Part shown: piece after piece, positions 46,250-54,495 of the stretch | How the letters are laid out: the number at the start of each line of letters is the position of its first letter | Numbering within the stretch: position 1 is the first letter of the stretch | NCBI RefSeq assembly: GCF_002288825.1 | Contig: NZ_NSLI01000004.1 | Coordinates: forward strand, 48,501-112,500 | Length of the DNA: 64,000 nt | Direction: 5' to 3' | Source of the DNA: Sphingomonas lenta | Lineage (GTDB): Bacteria; Pseudomonadota; Alphaproteobacteria; Sphingomonadales; Sphingomonadaceae | The notes under the pieces: model-generated | Seen by the model: the letters and a program-made list of their open reading frames with translations, nothing else | Database searches by the model: none | Told to the model about the DNA's origin: nothing | Position numbers and translations under genes: made by a program

Positions 46250-46253
46250 GCGC

Positions 46254-46700
46254 ATGGCCATGAACCTGCCCTCGCGCTCGGGGCGCGGCCGGCGCGCGCC
46301 GATGGCGGAGATCAACGTGACGCCGCTGGTCGACGTGATGCTGGTGCTGCTGATCATCTTCATGGTGACAGCACCGCTCCTGACCGCGGGCGTGCCGGTG
46401 GAGCTGCCCGACAGCCGCGCCAAGCCGCTCGATACTGAAGATAAGCCCGTCCAGATCTCCATCGACCGCGCGGGCAAGCTGTTCGTGGACGACACGGAGC
46501 TGGCGGAAGCGGACCTGCCCGCCAGGCTCGAGCGGATCGCGAGCGCCGGCTCGGGTGCCAGAGCGGGGGGACGCCCGCCGCAGGTGTTCCTGCGCGCCGA
46601 CCGCGGGCTCGATTACGGCCGCGTCATGCGCGTCATGGGCGAGCTCAACCGCGCCGGGCTCAACCGCGTCGCGCTGGTGACGGTGGAGGAGGGCTCCTAG
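46254..46700 (+). CDS. tolR: Tol-Pal subunit TolR
   Basis: 148 aa ExbD-family protein: a short cytoplasmic start with MAEINVTPLVDVML, the single helix carrying the proton-binding Asp (VTPLVDVMLVLLIIFMV), then a periplasmic domain ending VFLRADRGLDYGRVMRVMGE. Lies 4 bases after tolQ. Confidence 0.96.
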   Translation: MAMNLPSRSGRGRRAPMAEINVTPLVDVMLVLLIIFMVTAPLLTAGVPVELPDSRAKPLDTEDKPVQISIDRAGKLFVDDTELAEADLPARLERIASAGSGARAGGRPPQVFLRADRGLDYGRVMRVMGELNRAGLNRVALVTVEEGS

Positions 46701-46704
46701 TCCC

Positions 46705-47661
46705 ATGGAGCGCGCGGAGAAGGTCGGGCTGGGCGTCGCCGCCGCGGGGCACCTCGTGCTCTTCGGGCTGCTGTCGGTCGGCTTTCTCGCGACGCCCAAT
46801 CCGGACAAGCTCCGCGCCACGCCGGTCGAGGTGAGCCTGGTCGAGGACGTGGCGCTCGAATCGGCCGCGCCCGCGCCCGCCGCCGATCCGGCGCAGTCGA
46901 TCGCCCCGGAAGAGGGTCCGCCGGAGGACGCGGTGCCGCCCGAGCCCGCGCCAGCCCCGCCCGAGCCCGCACCCAAGCTGCAACCGGCTCCGCCGCTTCC
47001 CGCACCGGCGCCCGTGCCCCGGCCGCAGCCTGCGCCGCCTAAGCCCGCACCTCAGCCAAAAGCCGCTCCGAAGGCCGCGCCCAAGCAGCCGCGGCGCCCC
47101 GCCGCGGAGCCCAAGGCGGCGCCCAAGCAGGCGCAGCCAAAGGCCGCGCCAAAGCAGGCCGCCGCCGCGCCCAAGCCGACGACCACCGCCGCCGCCAAGA
47201 AGGGGACGGGGTCGACGCAGACCGCCGCGGCCGCACGCCCGCGCGGGTCGCGGCTCGGCGACGATTTCCTGAAGGGCCTGTCGGCCGAGCCGTCGCGCTC
47301 GACCAACCCGAACCCGCCCGCCACCCGCGTCGGTGCGCAACAAGCCGCCAACATCGGCGCGGCGATCCAGCGGCAGATCCAGCCCTGCGCCAACCGCCAG
47401 GTCTCGCCCGGACCCGGCGCGGAGCGGATCCGCGTCGCGATCAACCTGCGCATCAACCGTGACGGCTCGCTCGCCAGCCGGCCCACGGTGCGCGGGAGCA
47501 CGGGCGTGGACGACGACAACCGCCGCTATGTCGACCGCGTGGAGGACCTCGCGGTCGCCGCGTTCGTCGGCTGCGCCCCCCTTCGCGGCCTGCCGCCCGA
47601 GCTGTACGACGTGCCCGGCGGCTGGTCGAATTTCACGCTCCGCTACAAGCTTCCCGGTTGA
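46705..47661 (+). CDS. tolA: Tol-Pal bridging protein TolA
   Basis: 318 aa. One N-terminal helix containing the His of the TolQR-contacting face (AAAGHLVLFGLLSVGF). It has a long Pro/Ala/Lys-rich spacer (residues about 55-170, with repeated PKAAPKQ units) in place of the helical domain of E. coli, and a C-terminal TolA/TonB-type domain (AAIQRQIQPCANRQ, VAINLRINRDGSL, FTLRYKLPG). Spans the periplasm to reach TolB/Pal. Confidence 0.93.
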   Translation: MERAEKVGLGVAAAGHLVLFGLLSVGFLATPNPDKLRATPVEVSLVEDVALESAAPAPAADPAQSIAPEEGPPEDAVPPEPAPAPPEPAPKLQPAPPLPAPAPVPRPQPAPPKPAPQPKAAPKAAPKQPRRPAAEPKAAPKQAQPKAAPKQAAAAPKPTTTAAAKKGTGSTQTAAAARPRGSRLGDDFLKGLSAEPSRSTNPNPPATRVGAQQAANIGAAIQRQIQPCANRQVSPGPGAERIRVAINLRINRDGSLASRPTVRGSTGVDDDNRRYVDRVEDLAVAAFVGCAPLRGLPPELYDVPGGWSNFTLRYKLPG

Positions 47662-47669
47662 GGACCACC

Positions 47670-49070
47670 ATGATCGCGCCCGTTCTCTCGCTTAGCCTAA
47701 TGCTCCTCGTCGGCACCGCCTCGGTCCCGGCGGTCCAGGAGGCCCCGCCGCCTCAGCCCGCCCTGCAGCAGGCGCCGGCGCAAGCGCAGCCGGCGCAGCA
47801 GGAGGAGCTGGTGGTCGACGTGGAGGGCGGCGTGCAGCCGGGCGCGCAGCTGTCCATCGCCATCCCTGTCATGCCCGCGGCCGCGGTGGCGCAGACGCCC
47901 GCCGGCTCGACGGACGCGCTCGGGCGGCAGCTGGCCGAGGTGGTCGGCAACGACCTGCGCAACTCGGGGCTGTTTGACCCGCTCTCGCCCGGCCAGCTGC
48001 GCCAGCCTTCGTTCCCGGAAGTGACCGCGCCGACCTTCGACTATTGGGGCGGCACGGGCGCGCAGGCGTTGGTACAGGGCTTCGTGCGCGCGAACGGCGA
48101 CGGCACGCTGACGGTCGGCTGCTACCTGTACGACGTGTCGACGCGCGCGGAGCTGACGCGGCAGGGCTTCGTGGTCAGTCCGTCCGACTGGCGGCGCGCG
48201 GGGCACAAGTGCGCGGACATGGTCTATACGCGGCTGACCGGCGAGGGCGCCTATTTCGACAGCCGCGTCGTCTACGTCTCGGAGACGGGGCCGAAGAACC
48301 GCCGCATCAAACGTCTGGCGATCATGGACCAGGACGGGGCGAACCACCGCTTCCTGACCAATGGCCAGTCGATCGTGCTGACGCCGCGCTTCGCGCCCAA
48401 CCAGCAGTCGATCGTCTACATGAGCTACATCGGCAAGACGCCGGCCATCTACGTGTACGACATCGGTTCGGGGCGGCAGCGGCTGGTGGTGCAGAACGCC
48501 GCCACGACCTTCGCGCCGCGCTTCTCGCCGGACGGGCGCTACATCCTCTTCTCCATGGCGCGGAACGGCAACACGGACCTGTACCGAGTGTCGGCGCAGG
48601 GCGGGCAGCCGCAGCAGCTGACCAGCTCGCCGGGCATCGACACGGGCGGCAGCTACTCGCCCGACGGCCAGCGCATCGTGTTCGAGAGCGACCGTTCGGG
48701 CGGGCAGCAGCTCTACGTCATGAACGCCGACGGGTCGAACCAGCAGCGCATCAGCTTCGGCGGCGGGCGCTACGCGACGCCGGTGTGGAGCCCGCGCGGC
48801 GACCTGATCGCATTCACCAGGCTCGGCGGCGGCTTCCGTATCGGCGTCATGACGCCGAACGGGTCGGGCGAGCGCCTGCTCACCGACGACTGGCAGGACG
48901 AGGGGCCGAGCTGGGCACCCAATGGGCGCGTGATCACCTTTCTGCGGTCCGGCCGCGGCACGAGCGGCAAGGCGGACCTGTGGATGGTGGACCTGACGGG
49001 CGTCAACGAGCGGCGCATCCCGACGCCGCTCGACGGGTCGGACCCGGCCTGGGGACCGCTCAGGCCTTGA
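47670..49070 (+). CDS. tolB: Tol-Pal translocation protein TolB
   Basis: 466 aa periplasmic protein: signal peptide, a Gln/Pro/Ala-rich stretch (residues 25-50) unusual for the family, the TolB N-terminal domain (VVGNDLRNSGLFDPL), then a WD40-like beta-propeller with repeated LTSSPGIDTGGSYSPDGQRI and FAPRFSPDGRYI units. ATG 47670 is chosen over the overlapping TTG 47658 because GAGG lies upstream. Confidence 0.95.
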   Translation: MIAPVLSLSLMLLVGTASVPAVQEAPPPQPALQQAPAQAQPAQQEELVVDVEGGVQPGAQLSIAIPVMPAAAVAQTPAGSTDALGRQLAEVVGNDLRNSGLFDPLSPGQLRQPSFPEVTAPTFDYWGGTGAQALVQGFVRANGDGTLTVGCYLYDVSTRAELTRQGFVVSPSDWRRAGHKCADMVYTRLTGEGAYFDSRVVYVSETGPKNRRIKRLAIMDQDGANHRFLTNGQSIVLTPRFAPNQQSIVYMSYIGKTPAIYVYDIGSGRQRLVVQNAATTFAPRFSPDGRYILFSMARNGNTDLYRVSAQGGQPQQLTSSPGIDTGGSYSPDGQRIVFESDRSGGQQLYVMNADGSNQQRISFGGGRYATPVWSPRGDLIAFTRLGGGFRIGVMTPNGSGERLLTDDWQDEGPSWAPNGRVITFLRSGRGTSGKADLWMVDLTGVNERRIPTPLDGSDPAWGPLRP

Positions 49071-49119
49071 AGGATCGCGGGGGCGTGACAGCAGGGCGGA
49101 AATACAAAGGGAGTTTGAT

Positions 49120-49644
49120 ATGACGAGGACCATCACCCTGATCGCCGCGACGGCGCTCCTGTCGCTGGGCGCATGCGCCAAGAAGCGCCCCGAAGTGCTG
49201 CCGCCCGCCCCCGTCGGATCGGGCGCGGACGCGGGCGCGGGGGTGGCCGACCCCAATGCGGCGGGCGGCGCGGTCGTGCCGGGGTCGGACGCGGACTTCC
49301 AGCGGTCGGTGACGTCGAACACGATCCTGTTCGCGCTCGACCAGTACGACATCGACGCGCAGGCCAGATCGATCCTGGACAGCCAGGTCGAGTGGCTGAA
49401 CCGCTACCCGAACGTGCGGATCACGATCGAGGGCCATGCCGACGAGCGCGGCACGCGCGAGTACAACCTCGGGCTGGGCGATCGACGCGCCAACGCGGCC
49501 AAGAACTACCTGGCGGCGCGCGGCGTCAGCCCGGCGCGGATCAGCGTGATCAGCTACGGCAAGGAGCGGCCGGTGGCGCTCGGCTCGGACGAGGGGAGCT
49601 GGGCGCGGAACCGGCGGGCGGTGACTGTCATAATCGGGCAGTGA
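49120..49644 (+). CDS. pal: Peptidoglycan-associated lipoprotein Pal
   Basis: 174 aa outer-membrane lipoprotein with lipobox LSLGAC and an OmpA-like domain binding peptidoglycan: ILFALDQYDIDAQAR, ITIEGHADERGTREYNLGLG, RRANAAKNYL and NRRAVTVII. AAAGGGAG precedes the ATG. The usual next gene cpoB/ybgF is absent; a repeat follows. Confidence 0.97.
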   Translation: MTRTITLIAATALLSLGACAKKRPEVLPPAPVGSGADAGAGVADPNAAGGAVVPGSDADFQRSVTSNTILFALDQYDIDAQARSILDSQVEWLNRYPNVRITIEGHADERGTREYNLGLGDRRANAAKNYLAARGVSPARISVISYGKERPVALGSDEGSWARNRRAVTVIIGQ

Positions 49645-49649
49645 CCCCA

Positions 49650-49782
49650 GTCCCTCTCCCATCGGGAGAGGGAGGGAGCGGCGCGACAGCGCCGCGGAAG
49701 GGTGAGCGCTTGGGTGCGTCACTCACCCTCACCCGCTAGCCGCTGCGCGGCGTCGCCGCCCTCTCCCGGCGGGAGAGGGCTC
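49650..49782. repeat. Palindromic repeat, family D (CCCTCTCCC type)
   Basis: CCCTCTCCCATCGGGAGAGGG at the left and CCCTCTCCCGGCGGGAGAGGG at the right, each itself a hairpin, plus inner GGGTGAG/CTCACCC and GCGGCGCGAC/GTCGCCGC arms. It separates pal from the MscS gene and probably ends the tol-pal transcript. Confidence 0.85.
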
Positions 49783-49820
49783 AGAGGCAACCTGACCGTT
49801 ACGCCTGCGTTTCTGCCATA

Positions 49821-50786
49821 ATGAACGGAGTCGTACGCGAGCCCGCCACACTCATCTGGGCCAAGCTCAACGGCTGGTGGCAGGGTTTCTTCCTCCAGCT
49901 GCCCAACATCGTCGCGGCGATCCTCTTCTTGGCTGTCGCCTACGGCGTCGCCAAGCTCGCGCAGCGCGCCGTCCGGCGGCTCGGGCGGCGGCGCGACCGG
50001 GTGGACCTCGGCACGGTACTCGGCTCTCTGGCGTTCGGCGGGATCATGACCGCGGCCGCGCTCGTCGCGTGCGTGATCGTGTTCCCGTCGGTGAACCCGG
50101 CGGACGCGCTGGCGACGCTCGGCATCGGCTCGGTCGCGGTGGGCTTCGCGTTCAAAGACATTCTGCAGAACCTATTCGCGGGCGTGCTGCTGCTCCTGCG
50201 CAGGCCGTTCCGGCGCGGCGACCAGATCGTCGTCAAGGATTTCGAGGGCACGGTCGAGCATATCGAGAGCCGCGCCACGCACATCAAAACCTATGACGGC
50301 CGGCGCGTCATCATCCCCAATGCGGACATCTATACGAGCCCGGTGACGGTCAACACGGCCTTCCCGATCCGGCGCGACCATTTCGACGTCGGCATCGGCT
50401 ACGGCGACGACGTCGACCTCGCGATCCGGGTCTTCGGCGAGGCGATGGCGGCGATCGACGAGGTCGCCGACGAGCCTGCGCCCGAGGTGCTGGCCTGGGG
50501 GTTGGACGAGAGCACCGTCACGTTGCGGGCCCGCTGGTGGACGGGATCGAAGCGCACGGAGATCGTCCACGTCAAGGCGAAGGTGATCCAGGCGATCTTC
50601 GAAGCCGCCAAGGAGCACGCGATCGATCTGCCTTTCCCGACGCAAGTGCTGCTGTTCCACGATCAGACGGAGGAGGTGGACGGCGACCGCGCCCGCCAGC
50701 GCGAGGGCTGGCCGGCGGGCGACGCGCCGCCCCGGCCGCGGCGGGAGCAACCGACGGCCCTCTCCGCTGCGTCATCCCGGCCTTGA
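49821..50786 (+). CDS. MscS-type small-conductance mechanosensitive channel
   Basis: 321 aa inner-membrane channel relieving turgor on osmotic downshock. About three helices; the pore helix and following segment read TLGIGSVAVGFAFKDILQNL and FAGVLLLLRRPFRRGDQI, then the beta domain GTVEHIESRATHIKTYDGRR and VIIPNADIYT. The C-terminus after EEVDGD is disordered, and its last codons with the TGA (SSRP, stop) come from palindromic repeat copy 4. Confidence 0.93.
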   Translation: MNGVVREPATLIWAKLNGWWQGFFLQLPNIVAAILFLAVAYGVAKLAQRAVRRLGRRRDRVDLGTVLGSLAFGGIMTAAALVACVIVFPSVNPADALATLGIGSVAVGFAFKDILQNLFAGVLLLLRRPFRRGDQIVVKDFEGTVEHIESRATHIKTYDGRRVIIPNADIYTSPVTVNTAFPIRRDHFDVGIGYGDDVDLAIRVFGEAMAAIDEVADEPAPEVLAWGLDESTVTLRARWWTGSKRTEIVHVKAKVIQAIFEAAKEHAIDLPFPTQVLLFHDQTEEVDGDRARQREGWPAGDAPPRPRREQPTALSAASSRP

Positions 50787-50874
50787 GCCGGGATCCATGC
50801 GCGGCGCCCTCGTTCGCGAAGGTCGCTCGCGAGCGGACGCACGCGCGTGGATGTCGGGTCAAGCCCGGCATGAC
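50771..50874. repeat. Long palindromic repeat, family A copy 4
   Basis: Arms GTCATCCCGGCCTTGAGCCG and GTCGGGTCAAGCCCGGCATG: a diverged member of the family. It supplies the stop codon of the mscS gene and lies before the convergent S1/P1 nuclease gene. Confidence 0.88.
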
Positions 50875-50900
50875 GGATGAAAGACGAAGCTTTCCGCTCC

Positions 50901-51779
50901 TCAGCGGCGGCGCGGCTCGGGCGTGAACGCCTTCGCCGGGTCGAGCGCCTCGTCGAGCAGTCGGGCGAGGCGTAGGCCGGCGCGCTGCACTTGGAGGCGC
51001 TGCGGCTCGATAGCGGCCTGGATCTCCGCCTCGTCGAGCTGGACGCGGGCGGTCGGCTTGGGGCCGCAAGGGTCGCCCAGGGCGAGCGTGTAGGCGACGT
51101 CGCGGCTGACCGCCCAGGCTTCGCGGCTCCAGTCCTCGGTCGTGCCCGCGGCGAGTTGCGCCTCTTCGGCCGCGTCGTACCGCCGTACGATCGACGGCGG
51201 CGTGGTGATCGCACGGTCGGCGAGCGGGCTGTCCCAGATGGCGTGGAGGTTGAGCCACTCGGGCTTGTAGGCCCCGTAAGCCGCGTCCACGTCGTTGCCG
51301 CCGCGGTCGCCGCGGTCGCCGGCGTGGAGCGGCATGTGCAGGTCGCCGACGAAATGCATGAGGAAGACGAGCGCCTGGACCTTCTCGCGTGCCGGTACGC
51401 TGCGGTCCTGGAGCAGCTTCACTTGGCGATCGATCTGCGCCGACACGCAGTTGCCGTCGCGGCACGCGGTTTTTGGGTCGAAGGGGCGGCAGATGTCGAC
51501 GTTCTGATAGTGCCAGGGCGCCGAGTAGCTGAAGCGCTGCCCGAGGTTGCGGACGCAGTCGGCCCAGACGCTCGCCCCGTCGGGCGTTAGCGCGGGACAG
51601 GTGGGGGTCTCGAGGAGCGGCGTACGGCGGAGCATCGCGCGTACCCGCGCCGCCGTTTCCGGCTGGGCGTTGAGGAGCGCGATCTCGGCCACGCGGCCGT
51701 GCGCGAAGAAGCCGTAGGCGTGGGCAGGGGCGGAGAAGAGCAGCCCGACAACCGCGAGCAGCACGGGGAGGAACCTCAT
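50901..51779 (-). CDS. S1/P1-type nuclease
   Basis: 292 aa exported zinc nuclease. After signal peptide cleavage (SAPAHA) the mature chain would begin YGFFAHGRVAEIAL; family members normally start with Trp, whose backbone binds zinc, so Tyr is unusual. Other ligands are present: His6, Asp in WADCVR, His in PWHYQNVD, H-x-x-x-D in LMHFVGDLHMPLHAGD, and LHAIWDS. Degrades single-stranded nucleic acids in the periplasm or outside. Confidence 0.9.
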   Translation of the reverse strand: MRFLPVLLAVVGLLFSAPAHAYGFFAHGRVAEIALLNAQPETAARVRAMLRRTPLLETPTCPALTPDGASVWADCVRNLGQRFSYSAPWHYQNVDICRPFDPKTACRDGNCVSAQIDRQVKLLQDRSVPAREKVQALVFLMHFVGDLHMPLHAGDRGDRGGNDVDAAYGAYKPEWLNLHAIWDSPLADRAITTPPSIVRRYDAAEEAQLAAGTTEDWSREAWAVSRDVAYTLALGDPCGPKPTARVQLDEAEIQAAIEPQRLQVQRAGLRLARLLDEALDPAKAFTPEPRRR

Positions 51780-51802
51780 GCGCGCGGCCCCTAGCCGCCG
51801 AA

Positions 51803-52732
51803 TCAGTCGCGGTACAGCGCGACCTCCGCCTGGTCCCACGACGAGACGCGGCCGCGGTACATGCCGGGCGTGGTGAAGTGCCAGATACCCTCGCACGCGG
51901 GGGTGACGACGATGACGCCGCCCGTGCCGCCGAGCGCGCGCACCTCGTCCATCACCGCGCGGGCGGCGGCGTCGGGCGTTTCGCCGGCGTAGAGCATGCG
52001 CGCGGCGATCGCGTGGGCGGTGCCGGCGCGCAGGAACTGCTCGCCCGACCCCGTGCACGACACCGCGCCCGCGCGGTCGTCGGCCCAGGTGCCGGCGCCC
52101 ACGACCGGCGAGTCGCCGATCCGATCCCAGCGCTTGCCGGTGACGCCGCCCGTCGAGGTCGCGGCGGCGACGTGCCCGCGCCGGTCGCGCGCGACCGCGC
52201 CCACCGTGCCGTATTTCATCTCGACGTCGTACTGGTCGGCGTCGGTGCTGAGCAGCTCGCGTAAGTGGTCCTGGCGCTCGGGCGTGACGAACCAGTTGGG
52301 GTCGGCCTGCTCCAACCCCTGTTCGAGCGAGAACCGGTCGGCGCCGGGGGCGGCGAGGAAGACGTGGGGGCTGCGCTCCATCACCGCGCGCGCGAGCTGG
52401 ATGGGGTGGCGCGTGCGCGAGACGCCCGCGACCGCGCCCGCCTGACGGCCCGCGCCCTCCATGATCGACGCGTCCAGCGCGACCGCGCCGTCGTGCGTCA
52501 GCGCGGCGCCGCGGCCGGCGTTGAAGCAGGGATCGTCCTCCAGCACGCGGATCGCGGCCTCCACCGCGTCGAGCGCGGGCCAGCCGTTCCGGAGCACCGC
52601 CGCGCCCGCCTCCAGCGCGGCGTGCAGGCCGGCGCGCGCGGCCTCCTCGCGGCCGGGGGGCATGTGGTCGGGATGGATCACGCCCGCGCCGCCGTGGATC
52701 ACCAGCGTCCAATCGTCGTCGAGATCTTGCAT
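51803..52732 (-). CDS. Isoaspartyl peptidase/L-asparaginase (Ntn hydrolase)
   Basis: 309 aa plant-type asparaginase family proenzyme. It self-cleaves before the Thr of YGTVGAVARD (about residue 180) to give alpha and beta chains. N-terminal VIHGGAGVI, FNAGRGAALTHDG, and beta-chain STGGVTGKRWDRIGDSPVVGAG are intact. Hydrolyses isoaspartyl dipeptides and asparagine. No signal peptide. Divergent from ispG. Confidence 0.94.
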   Translation of the reverse strand: MQDLDDDWTLVIHGGAGVIHPDHMPPGREEAARAGLHAALEAGAAVLRNGWPALDAVEAAIRVLEDDPCFNAGRGAALTHDGAVALDASIMEGAGRQAGAVAGVSRTRHPIQLARAVMERSPHVFLAAPGADRFSLEQGLEQADPNWFVTPERQDHLRELLSTDADQYDVEMKYGTVGAVARDRRGHVAAATSTGGVTGKRWDRIGDSPVVGAGTWADDRAGAVSCTGSGEQFLRAGTAHAIAARMLYAGETPDAAARAVMDEVRALGGTGGVIVVTPACEGIWHFTTPGMYRGRVSSWDQAEVALYRD

Positions 52733-52785
52733 CAGCCGCGTGCGCTTTCGGTGCAGGGGTATGAGCGGGCGCGGCTAGGCTATAT

Positions 52786-53919
52786 ATGTGCCCCATGTCC
52801 ATCCGTCCCTGGCGCGACATCCAGCGCCGTCCTTCGCGCCAGATCATGGTCGGGAACGTGCCCGTCGGCGGCGACGCGCCCGTCACCGTCCAGACCATGA
52901 CCAACACGCCCACCGCCGACGCGGTCGCGACGCTCGACCAGATCAGGCGCTGCGAAGAGGCGGGGGCGGACATCATCCGCGTGTCGTGCCCGGACGTGGA
53001 GTCGACGCAGGCGCTCCGGCGGATCACGCGCGCGGCCCGCGTGCCGATCGTGGCCGACATCCACTTCCACTACAAACGCGCGCTGGAGGCGGCGGACGCG
53101 GGGGCTGCGTGCCTGCGCATCAACCCCGGCAATATCGGCTCGGCGGAACGCGTGCGCGAGGTGGTCAACGCCGCCAAGGCGAACGGATGCAGCATCCGCA
53201 TCGGCGTGAACGCCGGCTCGCTCGAGCGCGACCTGCTCGAGAAGTACGGCGAGCCCTGCCCGGAGGCGCTGGTCGAGAGCGCGCTCGACCATATCAAGCT
53301 GCTCCAGGACCACGACTTTCACGAGTTCAAGGTCGCGGTGAAGGCGTCGGACGTGTTCCTGGCGGTCGCCGCCTACCAGCAGCTCGCCGAGGCGGTGGAC
53401 TGCCCGCTGCACCTCGGCATCACGGAGGCGGGCGGGTTCGTCGGCGGCACGGTCAAGAGCGCGATCGGCATCGGCTCGCTCCTCTGGTTCGGCATCGGCG
53501 ACACGATCCGCGTGAGCCTGTCGGCTGAGCCCGAGGAGGAGGTGCGCGTCGGCTTCGAGATTCTGAAAGCGCTCGGCATCCGCAACCGCGGCGTCCGCGT
53601 CGTGTCCTGCCCGTCTTGCGCGCGCCAAGGCTTCGACGTGATTCGGACCGTGCAGACGCTGGAGGAGCGGCTGCAGCACATCCGCACGCCCATGTCGCTG
53701 TCGGTGCTCGGCTGCGTCGTGAACGGCCCAGGCGAGGCGCGGGAGACGGACATCGGCGTCACCGGCGGGGGCAACGGGCGGCATATGGTGTACCTGTCGG
53801 GCGTGACCGACCACCATGTCCAGGACGAAGGCATGGTCGACCACATCGTCCGGCTGGTCGAGGCCAAGGCGGCGGAGATCGAAGCGGACGAGCGCGCTCG
53901 GGCGCTGGCGGCGGAGTGA
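52786..53919 (+). CDS. ispG: 4-hydroxy-3-methylbut-2-enyl-diphosphate synthase
   Basis: 377 aa [4Fe-4S] enzyme of the MEP isoprenoid pathway converting MEcPP to HMBPP. TIM-barrel part [17 protein letters not shown] and [14 protein letters not shown]; cluster Cys in [11 protein letters not shown], and [23 protein letters not shown] 52786 or 52795 both fit. A TATATAT sits immediately upstream (52781-52787) and could be a -10 box, which would make the mRNA leaderless. Confidence 0.96.
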   Translation: MCPMSIRPWRDIQRRPSRQIMVGNVPVGGDAPVTVQTMTNTPTADAVATLDQIRRCEEAGADIIRVSCPDVESTQALRRITRAARVPIVADIHFHYKRALEAADAGAACLRINPGNIGSAERVREVVNAAKANGCSIRIGVNAGSLERDLLEKYGEPCPEALVESALDHIKLLQDHDFHEFKVAVKASDVFLAVAAYQQLAEAVDCPLHLGITEAGGFVGGTVKSAIGIGSLLWFGIGDTIRVSLSAEPEEEVRVGFEILKALGIRNRGVRVVSCPSCARQGFDVIRTVQTLEERLQHIRTPMSLSVLGCVVNGPGEARETDIGVTGGGNGRHMVYLSGVTDHHVQDEGMVDHIVRLVEAKAAEIEADERARALAAE

Positions 53920-53931
53920 GCCGTTAACCAT

Positions 53932-53972
53932 CCCGCTTAGCGCGGATTTGAGCGGTCCGCGGCTAAGCGGGG
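53932..53972 (+). promoter_or_regulatory. Hairpin overlapping the retropepsin ribosome-binding region
   Basis: CCCGCTTAGCGCGGA pairs with TCCGCGGCTAAGCGGG (one bulged G) around a 9-base loop. The right arm ends in GCGGGG, 4 bases before the ATG at 53976, so the only purine-rich ribosome-binding candidate is inside the stem. No T tract follows, so it is not a typical terminator. Confidence 0.5.
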
Positions 53973-53975
53973 CGC

Positions 53976-54461
53976 ATGAAGTTCGCGCTCGCCATCGTGG
54001 TCGTCATCGGCGTGGCGATCGGCGCCTCCATGCCGGCGCCGACGCCCCGGCCGGTCGCCGCCGCGCCGGCCGCGCCGGCCGAGCGCGACGACACGCGGCG
54101 GCCGACCGTGCTCCAGCGCGGCGACGGCGGACATTTCTGGGCGACCGTGGAGGTGAACGGTCAGCCGGTACGCTTCATCGTCGACACGGGCGCGTCCACC
54201 GTCGCCCTGTCGGTCGCCGACGCGCGAAAGGCGGGCGTCGCCTTTGACCCGGCGCGGTTCGAGCCGATCGGGCAGGGCGCAGGCGGCGTGGTCCGGGGCG
54301 AGGTCGTGACGCTGGGCGAGGTGGCGCTCGACGGCAAGGAGGCCACCGGCCTGAAGGCGGTCGTGCTCGACGGCGGCGAGATCTCGCTCCTGGGCCAGAA
54401 CTTCCTCCGCATCATGAACGTGGAGATCAAGGGCGACACGATGACGCTCAACCCGGGGTGA
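53976..54461 (+). CDS. Retropepsin-like aspartic protease (TIGR02281-type clan AA)
   Basis: 161 aa. N-terminal signal/anchor segment (FALAIVVVIGVAIGASM), Pro/Ala linker, then one aspartic-protease lobe with VRFIVDTGASTVALSVADAR and the second-strand ISLLGQNFLRIMNV. A single lobe implies a homodimer. Periplasmic; substrate unknown. Follows ispG after 56 bases occupied by a hairpin. Confidence 0.92.
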   Translation: MKFALAIVVVIGVAIGASMPAPTPRPVAAAPAAPAERDDTRRPTVLQRGDGGHFWATVEVNGQPVRFIVDTGASTVALSVADARKAGVAFDPARFEPIGQGAGGVVRGEVVTLGEVALDGKEATGLKAVVLDGGEISLLGQNFLRIMNVEIKGDTMTLNPG

Positions 54462-54495
54462 CCCGGACCGGGCGGCCGGTTATGGCCCGCCCGAC

